Source: Vespa crabro (Eukaryota > Arthropoda > Insecta > Hymenoptera > Vespidae). From it: DNA of 64,000 bases. Shown here one piece after another: positions 26,217 to 37,931 of this stretch. The DNA lies in contig NC_060959.1 of assembly GCF_910589235.1 (NCBI RefSeq), positions 5,329,763 to 5,393,762 on the forward strand, in the 5' to 3' direction. Each line of letters begins with the position of its first letter. The first letter of the stretch is position 1. The notes under the pieces were generated by a model. The model was not told the origin of the DNA. It searched no databases and saw only the letters and a list, made by a program, of their open reading frames with translations. The position numbers were made by a program, and so were the translations under genes.

Positions 26217-29200
26217 TAAATATAATGTGAGTAATAATAATGTTATATTCTAGAAATGGTACATCTCCATTTCTTTATCCGCAAAAGTTTGTTAAAGATG
26301 AAAATATCATAAATGGAATGTCTGAATATGTTATCAATTTAAAAGAACATATTCAGATTTGTGATTCTACTATGTTAGAAAAAGTTGATTCAGGAGATCC
26401 TAAAATAACACAGCTTAACTTTATCAATTTTATACCTGGTTCTGTCATTGCTATTCGGTAAGAAATTGTAAAACTTACTTTATTATATATATATTTATAT
26501 TTTATAATTGTAACATTATTATAGGGTATCTCTTCATGCTAATATAAAGCCTGCTCTGGCCAAACTTCAAAACACTATTTCTTTAATCACATCAAACAAA
26601 AGCTCAGACTTGCGAGTTATTGTATCTCGCATGGATCTTGTAGATTTAAATAAAGCCATCTATAGATGTGATCAAGAAGAACGTGATGAAACTTCAAATA
26701 AATTTGGGGTATATGACATACCTGGTTATGGACCTTTAGTCTATGCAGGATTACAAGGTAAATTAATATAATAAATTTTGTATGTAAAATATAATGAATG
26801 AATATAATATATTTACATTTTTCTGCATTTTCGATTAGGTGTTATGTCTGTGTTAGCAGATATTCGACCAAACAATGATCTTGGTCATCCTTTATGTGCT
26901 AATTTAAGACAGGGAAATTGGTTGATGGGTAAAAATATTATCATATTTTGAATTATTATAATATTTATAACATATAAATCATCTATATTTTCATAAATGC
27001 AAATCATTACTTATATTTTATATTACATTAAACAGATTATATTTGGCAACGACTTAAGGAAGATCATGGCACTAAGGCTCTTGGAGAATGGTTGGAGGAA
27101 GTAGCTGAACCATTTAAATTAATTCCCCGTTATTTAGTACCAAGCTATTTTGATGTAGTTGTTACTAATGTTTACATAACATTATTAGAACAATGTTATG
27201 CTTTAATGTCAAGGTATCTATGTTTATGTTATTGCATTAAAAAAATTAACTTTTATTAAAATAATATTTTAGTTAAAAACTATTACATAATTTTGATTAT
27301 AGTTTTGTGAAGAATGGTTCTACTTTTATTAAAATACTATCTTTAGTCTCAGTACAAATGGGAGGTATAGTAAAATCAGCCCAATTACCAGACTTATCGC
27401 CAAATTTAGATCCTCCTAAGCCAAAAGTGATACAATATAATGGAGAAACAGAACAACTATGTTTGACATTATCAGCAGGTCTACCACATTTTACAGTAGG
27501 ATACATGAGAAATTGGGGTAGAGATACATTTATTGCTTTAAGAGGTTTACTCCTTTTAACGGGTAGACATCAAGAAGCTAGATTCATAATCCTAGGTTTT
27601 GCTGGTACGTTACGACATGGTTTAATGCCAAATCTTTTAGATAAAGGAAAAAATTCAAGGTAAAATATATAGATAATCATTTATTTGAAAATGTTGAGAT
27701 AAATACATATTTAATGTTTCTATTGTATGTAAGGTATAATTGTCGCGATGCCTTGTGGTGGTGGTTATATACTATTCAATGTTATATTCAAGAAGTTCCG
27801 AATGGTTTAAAAATTCTATCTGATAAAATTTCAAGACTCTTTCCCAGTGATGATTCTCCTTCATTACCAGCAGGACAAGTTGTATGTTGTTACTTTTAAA
27901 ATATCTTTTATATATTTCAAAAAAACATTAATATAATATGATCAGTAAAACATGACTTAAATACATGTATATATATATATATATGTTGCAGGACCAACCT
28001 TTATATGATGTTATACAAGAGGCACTTATGGTACATTTTCAAGGACTTTGCTTCAGAGAAAGAAATGCTGGAAAACAAATTGATGAGCACATGACTGATA
28101 GAGGATTTAATAATCAAATTGGTGTGCATCCAGAAACAGGTTTTGTTTTTGGAGGTAATGATGCTAATTGTGGAACATGGATGGATAAAATGGGATCATC
28201 TGAAAAAGCTGGTAACAAAGGAAAACCTGCTACACCAAGAGATGGCTCAGCTATAGAAATAATTGGTCTTAGTAAAAGTATTTTGAGTTTTCTAGCTGAA
28301 CTATATAAGCAAAATCTTTTCCCTTATGGCAGTGTTCAAAGGAAAAATCGTGATGGTAGGAATAAATATACAGTTTCATAAGTAGGATCTATAAGATATT
28401 ATATTTTTTAATATATATTAAATAATATTTTATTTATATTATATAATAGGATCTGTAGTAACTTGGAGTTATAAACAATGGGCAGATAAAATATCAGCAA
28501 ATTTTGAAAAATATTTTTACATAAATGAAGTGCCCACAGAAGGTGAATTAAAACCTGAATTAATTCATCGCCGTGGCATATTTAAGGATAGTCATGGAGC
28601 CACACAGGAATGGGCAGATTATCAATTACGTCCTAATTTTCCAATTACTATGATAGTTGTAAATATTTTTTGTTTTATCTTGAATCAGATAAGAAAGATA
28701 CAATTTTTATTATACATGTTAAATTAATAAACTCATTATTCTAAAGGCTCCAGAATTGTTTAATCCACATCATGCATGGACAGCATTGAAGAAAGTCGAA
28801 GAAATTTTATTAGGACCATTAGGAATGAAAACATTAGATCCTGCAGATTGGGCATATAATGGTTATTATGATAATTCAAATGATTCTAATGATACTAAAC
28901 TTGCACATGGATGGAATTATCATCAAGGACCAGTAAGTTAACTAGCATTATTAGTAGAATCTTTTATATTATATTCTTAGTATTTTTGAAAGAGTATACG
29001 AAATATTGCTTTTTAGGAATGGATTTGGCCAATGGGTTATTTTCTTAGAGCTCGTTTATATTTTGCCCCATTAGTTGGGGGTGTAGATGAATTGCGTCGC
29101 ACGATTGAATCAACTGAAATTATTATTTCACGACATTTTGTCGAAGCATCTACAAATCATTGGCGTGGTCTTCCTGAACTTACTAATAAGGATGGAGAAT

Positions 29201-29389
29201 ATTGTAGAGATAGTTGTCGAACACAAGCATGGAGTGCTTCATCTATACTAGAGGTCTTTTTACATAATCATATATATTTATTATCAAAAAAACTTAATTT
29301 TTTTATAAAAATATCTTTTACAGGTTCTCCATGATTTAGATAAAATCAAACAAAAATTACAATCTGAAAATCAAGATTCAATAAATTGA
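22591..29389 (+). CDS. AGL: Glycogen debranching enzyme (4-alpha-glucanotransferase / amylo-alpha-1,6-glucosidase)
   Basis: Cytosolic bifunctional enzyme that removes glycogen branch points. There are 24 coding exons: 22576(ATG 22591)-22699, 22776-22965, 23107-23317, 23383-23517, 23606-23824, 23960-24195, 24277-24489, 24570-24764, 24836-24965, 25063-25186, 25278-25543, 25630-25788, 25872-26080, 26254-26457, 26525-26757, 26839-26928, 27036-27213, 27303-27659, 27734-27881, 27992-28355, 28450-28658, 28747-28932, 29017-29253, 29324-29389. They give 1555 residues (human 1532). Transferase landmarks are DVVLNHTA, the nucleophile Asp535 in GIRLDNCHS and the acid/base Glu564 in VVAELF (roles by GH13 family knowledge). 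Glucosidase-half landmarks are NWGRDTFIALRG, RYNCRDALWWWL and TPRDGSAIEIIGLSK. The last intron has a weak donor (GTCTTT). Exon 22576 can also be entered from upstream exons, and the frame stays open past the stop; both are described separately. Confidence 0.97.
26169..26209. repeat. (AT)n microsatellite in AGL intron
   Basis: Pure AT dinucleotide run inside the intron between the exons ending at 26080 and starting at 26254. Confidence 0.93.
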
Positions 29390-30784
29390 TATAATTTTGC
29401 GTGTGTTCACCACCGCCGGCTACACTTAGAATGTTTAAACTTAGAAAAAAAAAGTAGAATTAGAAAAAAAACTGATCACGAAAAATTACATATTCTTGAG
29501 AAGGTAATAGTAACACAATGCACGGAGACACACGCATATAATAAACAGCACGTTAATTTAAAAAACGCACTGCCATGCAGCACTATAACAACTTTCCCTG
29601 TAGTTGATGAAGTTTTTTCGTCAGAATCTAAAAATATAGTAATAGGAGATAATATAGAAAGTAATGATGGATCAAAAGTAAGAAAACAATATAATTCTAA
29701 TTCTGAGAATGGTTTGGAAACAATTGAAACTTTATTTAATGCAACAGAAATGTCTATATCTCGTGACGCGGATGTTACTTATAAAACTGCACAATTCGTT
29801 CGTGAAAATGAAATATCTGCAAATTATTCTCAAAAATATTTCAACGCAAATAAGAGCATAAATGTAGATAAAACTGATATAAAATCTTCATCGCCAAGTG
29901 ATCATGTTTATGAAGAAGTTGGAAGAATTAAAAAGCCACAATACTGGCCTGAATTTGATATTTTAGATTATTATGAGAAATATAGTCCTACAACGGCAAA
30001 GACTTTAATAAATACTCTTCTTTTACCAAAACAAAGAATATGTAAAGAATGTGCCAGTTCAAAATATAGTCCAGTATACAGTGATCAATACATATACAAG
30101 AAAAAACCTTTATATGCTAAAGAAGTTATTCTTCATCATCTGAATGATATATATTATTTTAAATATTCTTTACATGAAATGAAACGTGATACATATTTTT
30201 CAGAAGACAATAATATTCAAGACTGTATGCCATTTTATAATTATTCTAAAACAACAAAATCAGGCATATTTTACTTATGTGGCCCACCAAAAGATATATT
30301 TGATCTTAAAACTACATTGGATCCAGAGATTATTATAGTATCTAGTACTGTTAATTTAGTCAATGATGTAGTAAATACACAATTATATCATCGTTATATA
30401 AATGATAGATATACACGAATATCCAATAATGGATACATACCCATGACTTTTGAAGTAAACCATGACAGCATCCTTAGCACCATAAAAAACATAGGATATG
30501 ATACAGATTTACAAAATTGGATAAATTATCGTAATAATGTTTTGCAATCATGCACTTCAAAACAAGATGAATTAACATTGCCTGAACACCATCCAAATAG
30601 ATCAAGTCTATTACTATTAGAACCGTTATTATTAATGCCAGATTTGACAAGTCCTAGACAAAGGCAAAATAAGAATCGTATCTCACATACAGAAAATATG
30701 AAAATAATCAAAATAATTATTGCTTATACTTTATCGTTTTTTATATTAGCTATTATTACGTTCTATATAGTATATTTCACGTAG
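29390..30784 (+). CDS. Uncharacterised C-terminally membrane-anchored protein; frame is continuous with AGL after its stop
   Basis: The frame that ends AGL at TGA 29387-29389 has no further stop until TAA 30782-30784, 464 sense codons later. The first in-frame ATG is only at 29750 (NATEMSISRD), giving a 344-residue minimum product, yet the ~120 codons before it are also open and protein-like. The body is Asn/Tyr/Ile-rich and soluble-looking, with a paired-Cys motif (RICKECASS). It ends in one hydrophobic helix (about 25 residues, KIIKIIIAYTLSFFILAI...) with three residues after it, a tail-anchor arrangement. I recognise no family. It may be a separate gene with an unseen 5' exon, a non-AUG start, or a readthrough extension of AGL. 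Start coordinate is therefore tentative. Confidence 0.6.
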   Translation, partial: YNFACVHHRRLHLECLNLEKKSRIRKKTDHEKLHILEKVIVTQCTETHAYNKQHVNLKNALPCSTITTFPVVDEVFSSESKNIVIGDNIESNDGSKVRKQYNSNSENGLETIETLFNATEMSISRDADVTYKTAQFVRENEISANYSQKYFNANKSINVDKTDIKSSSPSDHVYEEVGRIKKPQYWPEFDILDYYEKYSPTTAKTLINTLLLPKQRICKECASSKYSPVYSDQYIYKKKPLYAKEVILHHLNDIYYFKYSLHEMKRDTYFSEDNNIQDCMPFYNYSKTTKSGIFYLCGPPKDIFDLKTTLDPEIIIVSSTVNLVNDVVNTQLYHRYINDRYTRISNNGYIPMTFEVNHDSILSTIKNIGYDTDLQNWINYRNNVLQSCTSKQDELTLPEHHPNRSSLLLLEPLLLMPDLTSPRQRQNKNRISHTENMKIIKIIIAYTLSFFILAIITFYIVYFT

Positions 30785-31392
30785 ATATTAAATATTACTT
30801 GCAATAATATAGAAAAAAAAAGAAAAAAATATTGGGAGATTTTTATGAATTAAATGCAAATTTATAATTTTATCATATGTTAATTGTTATGTTTTGTTAA
30901 ATTTATTATAGTTTTAATGTAATTAAACTTGTTTACATGCTTCTTATACAAAAATTTATTATACACTTGCTTTGATAATTAGTCATGTGAATGTGTGATT
31001 ATGCTCACACTATTCCTATTCTATGTGGCATTGTAAGAAAATTAAATAAACTAAAATACAAATCATATTTTTATTTAATTATATTACTTATTAAGTTTCC
31101 TTAATTTTCTTCTTAAATATCTAACTAAAGGTATAACAAATTAGGACTGTTTTACTCTACAATCTACACATATTTTTATTATTGTTAAAAGTAAATAACT
31201 ATACATAATAGCAGGTAAATGCAAGCTTTTTTATCATACTATTATATTATTACAAAACACAATTTTCATGGTAGCAAAATGTTATCCTTTTTAGCTATAA
31301 TCAATTAATAAATTATGAATTACAATAGTCCAATATAAATTTGATTACATTTGCTATAATTAATTAATTTTTATGTATTTTAAATATTTATT
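30785..31392. other. Convergent 3' region
   Basis: AT-rich DNA between the membrane-anchored ORF (+) and LMBRD2 (-). Several AATAAA-type hexamers occur on both strands, as expected for converging 3' UTRs. No coding exon seen. Confidence 0.55.
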
Positions 31393-34320
31393 TTAAATAT
31401 CATCAAACAATCCTTTAGGTGCAGGTCCTACACGGTTTGTATTTGTTGAAAATGATCTTGCATTATCTGAATGTACATCATACAAATTATCAGTTTGATA
31501 ATTACGTTCAAAGTGACTATTTGCACCATATGAATTTATTTCAGAAGTTGTACCAACATAGTAATCTGTTGAATCGAAATCACGTAATAAACCAGCCCCT
31601 GCTGATTCCACAGATTCATCTCTTTTTAAAGAACGTACTAAAATAAATGTAAATAGAAAAAATAAATCATATGAAGAATTTTTCTATATTGACATTTAAC
31701 ATTTATATTGTACAATAGTTATAATTACCTGTATCCATATTCTGTCTAGATGATCTGTAACGAGAAGAATTTCCAGTAATACTGAAACGTTCTTGGAATT
31801 CACGTCTTCTATACATAGAATCTTCCGCTCTTTGTCGCTTACGTCTTTCTGCATAAAAATAAAATATCTCTATTAAATTATTAAACTATTACTTAATTAC
31901 TTAATACTAAATTATTACTTAATTTATATCTAAGAATAAGAATAAAAATAAGAATAAGAACTGGAACAAAAATTTACCTCGTATAATAAGTTCTCTTCCT
32001 TCTTCTACGAGATCTGTGGTAAATTCGTCATCATCAAGAAATTGTTGAAATCCTAACATTGAAAGTAATCTACTTCCTAAACTGAAATACGTTGCCAAAC
32101 AAAATCCTAATATTGCCATTGGAAAATAGATATTAAATCCATCAGATATTATGGATATTACATCCATATGACCCATTATCTATAAAGATATAAGAAAATA
32201 ATATAGATATTATTATGATGTATATTTATTATTACGATTAGATCTATTTACCTGAGTATAATGTGTTTCTAAAATATGCGTTTTTATAATATGAGAATCC
32301 ATATGAATAAGTCCCAAAAAGTTAAGACACATAGGTGGTGTTAAGCGACATAACATCATGCCACTAAATATTAAACTATACTCATTCGTTTGATGGTGTG
32401 GTGCCAGATAATATAAATTTAAAACACGAATTTTTAAAACTGTTGAATAAGCACAATAGCAAAGATAAGCAATGATGAGTGTAGATAATACCTAACATAA
32501 GAAAATTATTTATATTATCATCCATTACAAAGAAGAATTTCATTATAAAAAATAAATAAGATTATTTACCTCTATTGTAAAGTAATCATAATTTTCTTTA
32601 GCTATATTAACAAATTGTGCAAATAATGACAGAACAGGTGATTTATTAAAAAATGTTACTTCTGACCATACAACAGCTGCAGATAAACAAGCAGCACAAA
32701 TAGCAGCAATCTTCTTAACATAACTTTTAATAATACATTTCCAATACCATTCTGTAATTATATTTAAAATTTTATATCAAAATTATATATAAAATTTTAT
32801 ATGTAAATGTTTTCATATTGAAGTATTAAAATTTTATATATTATGGATATAAGATATTAAATGTATCAATTTACTAGATTTTATATTCCTTACCAATAAC
32901 TGGATTGTAAATTATTCGAAGAGGGAATGATCGATGTACAGGAAATGTTGGTTTAAATCTTCTCTCATGACTGACTTGGTTTTTTTCTACATCTTCCAAA
33001 TGAAAGATTTTATCCACTGTAATGCCCCACAAAGTCTCTACACGTTGCAGTGTTTGTAAAGCTTTAATAGTCTGAAGGAAATGAACATCATTTATAAAAA
33101 TATATGTTTTTATATGTATTAATATATGCATAAAAAAAGATAATACAAAACCTCTCTATGCAATCGAATTAAAGATTTTTCTGAGGGAGTATCAGTTGGT
33201 GTATCATCTGGTAACTGTCTTCTATTCATTCTATCTTTTAGTTCAGCAGGTATTTTTTGAAAAATTGTTTCCAGATTAGAATGATATGGGTGCCCTGGTC
33301 CAATAGATATTGTGGCAACTTGCAAGGACTAGAAAAAAAATTCTTTTCTGTGATATTATTGTAATTTCTTAAAATATTTATTATAATTCATTATAGGCAA
33401 AAAATATACCTCAAGTATGTCATCTACTGTTTCTTCTGCCTCACATTTATCTGAACTTAATTTAGCTATCTTAAAATAGCTATAATGTAAAGTATATCCA
33501 GGTTTACTAGTATTCCATAATCCACGTGGTACTTCTACAAGTGCATATCCCAAAAGTAATACTAATAAAAATAAACCCCATGTATTTGATGCAGAGGAAG
33601 CAATAGCTTTTAACTTTTGGCTAAAAATATAAATTTAAGATTATAACATCAAAAACTTTTTTAGTAAAGATTCTAGTGCGAATGCATTCCTTACCCATCA
33701 AGATATAATCCAGGCTTTAATGCAATGTATATTAATAAGATACCACAGATGAATAAGTAACTTCCATAATAAATCGCGTTATCAATAAGTGCAGATTTTA
33801 GCTTTCCTTGTACTGTAAAATCACCTGCTTTTATATAAGATTGCATTAAAGGAAGTATTAACCATGTTAAACATTGTGATGTCCAATAGACAATCTTCCA
33901 TAATTTTGGGAATACATGTTCTGGTATGTTTGGTAAAGGATCTTTGCATGTATGAAATGGAGCATTTGCAGTATTATTTGCATTTTCATTACTTGAGTTA
34001 TGTATGTACTGTTCCATACATTGTCTAAAAACAGTCTGAACAAGACAATTTTATTTATTATTTTTATTAGAAACTAATGCATGATTAATACAAATTATCA
34101 TATCTATTATATTTCAATATAAAAATCCAATATATATATCCCTTACCGAAGAAACATCTAATGGTAATATAAATACTATCAACAGTGAAAAGTACCATGC
34201 AATAAGCACTGAGATTGTAACAATAATATGCTGTCTATACACATTTCCATATTTATATAATAGAGTTGCAGCTAGATAGAAAGCTATAGCAATCTCTATC
34301 AAAAATTGGTCAAGAAACAT
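31393..34320 (-). CDS. LMBRD2: LMBR1 domain-containing protein 2 homolog, multi-pass membrane protein
   Basis: Ten coding exons with consistent phases: 34147-34320, 33695-34035, 33410-33620, 33152-33328, 32894-33071, 32570-32751, 32252-32491, 31978-32179, 31729-31848, 31393-31637. They give 689 residues (human 695). The N-terminal hydrophobic pair ending AWYFSLLIVFILPLDVS is characteristic. Later conserved segments include VYWTSQCLTWLILPLMQSY, IDNAIYYGSYL, ALVEVPRGLWN, GMMLCRLTPPMCLNFLGL and ATYFSLGSRLLSMLGFQQF. About nine membrane spans, a central cytoplasmic helical region (exons 33410-32894) and a charged Arg-rich C-terminal tail ending LFDDI are visible. Family members are plasma-membrane proteins linked to GPCR signalling in vertebrates; role here is inferred. 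The start lies only 77 bp after the BBIP1 stop. Confidence 0.95.
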
Positions 34321-34397
34321 TTTTGTATTATATTATTTATATTTATTTGTATTATACAACAGCTAATGCTGTACATGCCTGCTAAGGCATTAATATT

Positions 34398-34619
34398 CTA
34401 TTTATCTTGATCTGGTTTGTTACTTATTTCTTGACTTTCTTTCAACTTTTGTTCTGCTTCTTTCTGCATTCTTTCTAATTTCTCCAAGGTGACAGATTTT
34501 AAAGGTATTACTTTTGGTTTACAAAGTATATAGTCTGTAGTTTCCTCTTGATATAACAGCCCTTGCTTAGGAATAATTATATCAACTTGTTCAGCAATTT
34601 CATCAACAGATTCTGACAT
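34398..34619 (-). CDS. BBIP1: BBSome-interacting protein 1 (BBIP10)
   Basis: A single-exon 73-residue protein starting at MSESVDEIAEQ. An in-frame extension upstream lacks an ATG, so I chose this start. The diagnostic core is PKQGLL followed by ILCKPKVIPLKSVTLEKLERMQ, which matches the small BBSome subunit BBIP1 almost throughout. The C-terminus is a charged helix (EAEQKLKESQE). The BBSome is the cargo coat of primary cilia, so in an insect expression should be confined to ciliated sensory neurons (family inference). The gene sits in the same orientation and directly upstream of LMBRD2, with 77 bp between them. Confidence 0.9.
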   Translation of the reverse strand: MSESVDEIAEQVDIIIPKQGLLYQEETTDYILCKPKVIPLKSVTLEKLERMQKEAEQKLKESQEISNKPDQDK

Positions 34620-35060
34620 TTTTCTTTGAATTTCATGAATTTTACAAAAAGTAGTTTTCAAATGTTCCACAAATTATTTAAATAAAGCGAAAACAAAATT
34701 TGTTAACATAAAATAAAATGTCACATAGCATTTACACAAGAAGTGCAAAATAATTACTTTATAATCATATTTTATAAACAGTTTAATTTTAAAAAGTCTA
34801 CATATTTAAAAACCATTAATTTATATAAGACATTAAAGTAAAATATAAAATCATGACACGAAAAAATAATAAAAGTTCACAAACTCAAATAATTCACGAA
34901 TCACTGTATGTGAACTCGGATTAAAATAATATCGATACAGATACTGCTCGAAGAATTTATTTTTGTTTTTATATACTTTTGTCACTTTAAAATATAAATA
35001 TATCACATTTTATTACGTTAATATCAATCACAAATGCATATACTGCATAATAAAGAATAT

Positions 35061-35080
35061 CGACGTCACAATACGTCACA
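35061..35080. promoter_or_regulatory. Paired CRE-like sites upstream of BBIP1
   Basis: The octamer ACGTCACA occurs twice in the same orientation, at 35063-35070 and 35073-35080, exactly one helical turn (10 bp) apart. This is about 440 bp upstream of the BBIP1 ATG. ACGTCA is a CREB/ATF half-site. The DNA around 35060-35130 is less AT-rich than its flanks, consistent with a promoter. Function is inferred. Confidence 0.35.
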
Positions 35081-35397
35081 TATGCTCTGAATGGTTCGCA
35101 ATAACTATACCTCGTGTACGAACGCATGCGCAAATACAAATATGCCTTTGGAACAAAAAGAAAGAAAAAGAGCAAAGGTCACAAATTGTAGTCGTTATAA
35201 AGTATTTTTTTTAAGAAATAATGGAGTTAAATACATTTAGTACAAAAATATATACACATTTTATATTATAAAAAGTATCAATACAACTCAGTCTTATACT
35301 CTATTGTATATATTTTTAATACACAAAAATATTTATTTGAAATGCAATCACATTTAAAAATATATGAAAAATTAGATTTTTTCATATTTTCAGTTTT

Positions 35398-35402
<5 letters not shown>

Positions 35403-35432
<30 letters not shown>
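35403..35432. repeat. (CT)n microsatellite
   Basis: CT dinucleotide run followed by a T-rich tract, between the BBIP1 promoter region and the bora 3' end. Nothing else is seen between about 35220 and 35829. Confidence 0.92.
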
Positions 35433-35439
<7 letters not shown>

Positions 35440-35829
35440 TTTTCTTTTTTTTTTAATAATATACTCATTCCACAACGATAGCAATAAGTATATTCGTAAT
35501 GGAATGTACATTTCAAATTATCAAAATTATTACTTTATAAAAAAACACTTATAGATATATTTTATACAATCATTACTAATTAACCGTCAATTATTAAAGA
35601 AGTTAATAATAAAAATATATATACGTCATACTTATTTAAATATTTACAATATTCATATTGCATTAATAAAGAAATAATAGAGATTTAAATACAAAAACAA
35701 ACCATATTAGTATTATAAAATGCATATATAAAAGTCAAAATATTAATAATGATAATTAGTAGAAATTAAATATTCTTATTATTCATTCTACAAGAATTTA
35801 ACAAATCCTCGTTCATAAAGAAGATAAAT

Positions 35830-37931
35830 TTAACCAGCCTTTTCATGGTTATATTTTGACGGTGTAGAACAAGCAAAGTGTTTAAAATTTTCTTTCCAAT
35901 CAGAAAGTGGAATTTCATCGTCAGATATTAAAAACTGTTCATTGTAATAAAATTTCTGTTTAACTGAACTACTTTCCATTAGATTTGTTGTACTATTCAT
36001 GGAATAAGTTTGATATCCAGTGTCTTGAACTATATTAGAAGCACTTTGTCTCTCAGACATTCCCAAAAATATATTAGTTTTGTGCGAAGTGCAATTCTCC
36101 AATTTATAAGTTTGACTTAAATCAGACAAATGTTTCATCTCATTAATATTATTATGATATTTATCTTTATCTTTAATCATTTCATTTTTTGCATTGTCTT
36201 TGATTAAAGATGTAGAATTTTCCATTACTGAATTCATTTCTACAGATATGTCTGTTTTCATGTTCTCATGACCATTATTTGATGGATTTAAATTTTCTTT
36301 GTTTATGTCTGAGTTATGTGAAAATAAAACTATATCTAAAAACAATTTATAAACCATTGATTGTATATGGTAATTATGTTTTTAATATATAATCTCTTAT
36401 AATATTTTTTATAAGAAATTTACCTGATACTTCATTATTTTCAGAAACTTTAATATTTTCTGTAGACATCTCTATGCTTTGACTAAAATCTAATTTTACT
36501 GCTGAACGGGAGCGAGTTTTCATATTTTCTACTGATGTATTCCTTATATCAGGTATAGAAGATATATTAGGTGATAGATTTTCAGAATTTTGTATAGGTG
36601 TTCCATGACGCTGCATCTTACGTGAAAGTTTCTATGAATAAAAAATTTAACTTTATATATTATATTTTGTAATGATTTTTTTCTGTATAGAGAAGTTATA
36701 AGAAAAGTACAATGTTTAAATAATTGTAAGAAATATACTGTTAGAAATTTAAATTACCCTTAATGGTGTGCCACATATAAACATTCCGCTTTCTGGAGGA
36801 CTCTTACAGAATGTTAAAGAAGTGTTCATTTTGATTGGTGAAACTAGCAAAGAACTTTGCTCTTCATCTTCAAAACACTCAGTGTGATTGAAGAATAATT
36901 TTCTCCTTAATGAACTTGTACTTAAATTTGCATCATCACTATCTACATTTTGTTCCTAATTTTGCATACAAAATATTCGTGTAAATTATAGAACAGATGT
37001 TTTAACATAGAAACAAGATAAAATATATAAAAATATCTATTTCACTCTTAAATATCAATATACCTCGTTAAACGTAAAATAAGGTTTTAAAGCTTCTTCA
37101 ACATTTTGAGGCAATTTTGGAGGAAGAGATAAAATTGTTTGGCATGTACCTAAAAATAATCAAATAATTATGTTGAAATGAATATTATTTATTTATATTT
37201 AATACCATCTTTTTTGGTTGTTTTAAAAGAATCTTTAATTATATTTGATTTATCAGTAAGCCGTTTAGGAGTATCCATTTTAATGTCTACTTTATATTCT
37301 TTTCTTTTAGATTCCCATGGGCTTGGTATTATTTCATTTGTCATAAAAAATTTATCAATTGCCGCCTGAGCCTTTAGTTCAATGTCTGGATCAACATTGT
37401 GTATTTGTTCTATAGGAAATTCTTCTATTTCTGCTGGTTTTATTAGAGCTAATTCCTCTACGCTCCATGCAAATTCAGGTGATTGTTGGGAATTAGAAAT
37501 CTTTAGAATAAGAAATAATATAATTTATATTATTATAGATAGCCTACCACTAACATGATTAATCTTCTTATATAATAAACATCTTTTATCACCTTATTAA
37601 AAACAGTTGGACTGATAACAGACATGTGCAATCTATTTGTCAAATCATTTTCAAATGGATTCCTTGCAATGAACTTCGTTAATCCTGATGGTGGTGTTAT
37701 ATGATTTGGTAAATTTGTAAAACGACCTGCATTCTTTTGATACATTGTTTGTTTATATTTATTTTCATTTTGTTTGATTGGAGATTCGTATATTCTCTTA
37801 CTATTTATTAGAGTACCATCATATTTAATTTTGTTTGGTGTTGATAGCTTTGACTGACTCATTTCACTAAAATTGTTTTTAACTGTGCAAACGTCTACGT
37901 AATTTTCCGTAATAAAGAAAAAGAAAGACAT
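35830..37931 (-). CDS. bora: Protein aurora borealis (Bora), Aurora-A/Polo kinase activator
   Basis: Six exons in phase: 37593-37931, 37206-37500, 37064-37149, 36758-36955, 36424-36631, 35830-36335. They encode 543 residues (human 559). Bora is a cell-cycle protein that, once phosphorylated by Cyclin-Cdk1, lets Aurora A activate Polo-like kinase at mitotic entry. Conserved motifs visible are the NPFENDLTNRLH block with SPTVF (about residues 90-112), FAWSVEELALI, the IIPSPW block, LSLPPKLP, SLRRKLFF, and DTGYQTYSMN near the C-terminus. The last ~250 residues are Asn/Ser/Lys-rich and probably disordered. Two in-frame ATGs are possible (37931 and 37862); the second, MSQSKL, may be the true start. 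It is head-to-head with DNAJC14. Confidence 0.93.

Noticed and set aside
34620..34670. N-terminal extension of BBIP1
   Set aside because: No ATG in that extension, and the family core starts close to the chosen methionine.
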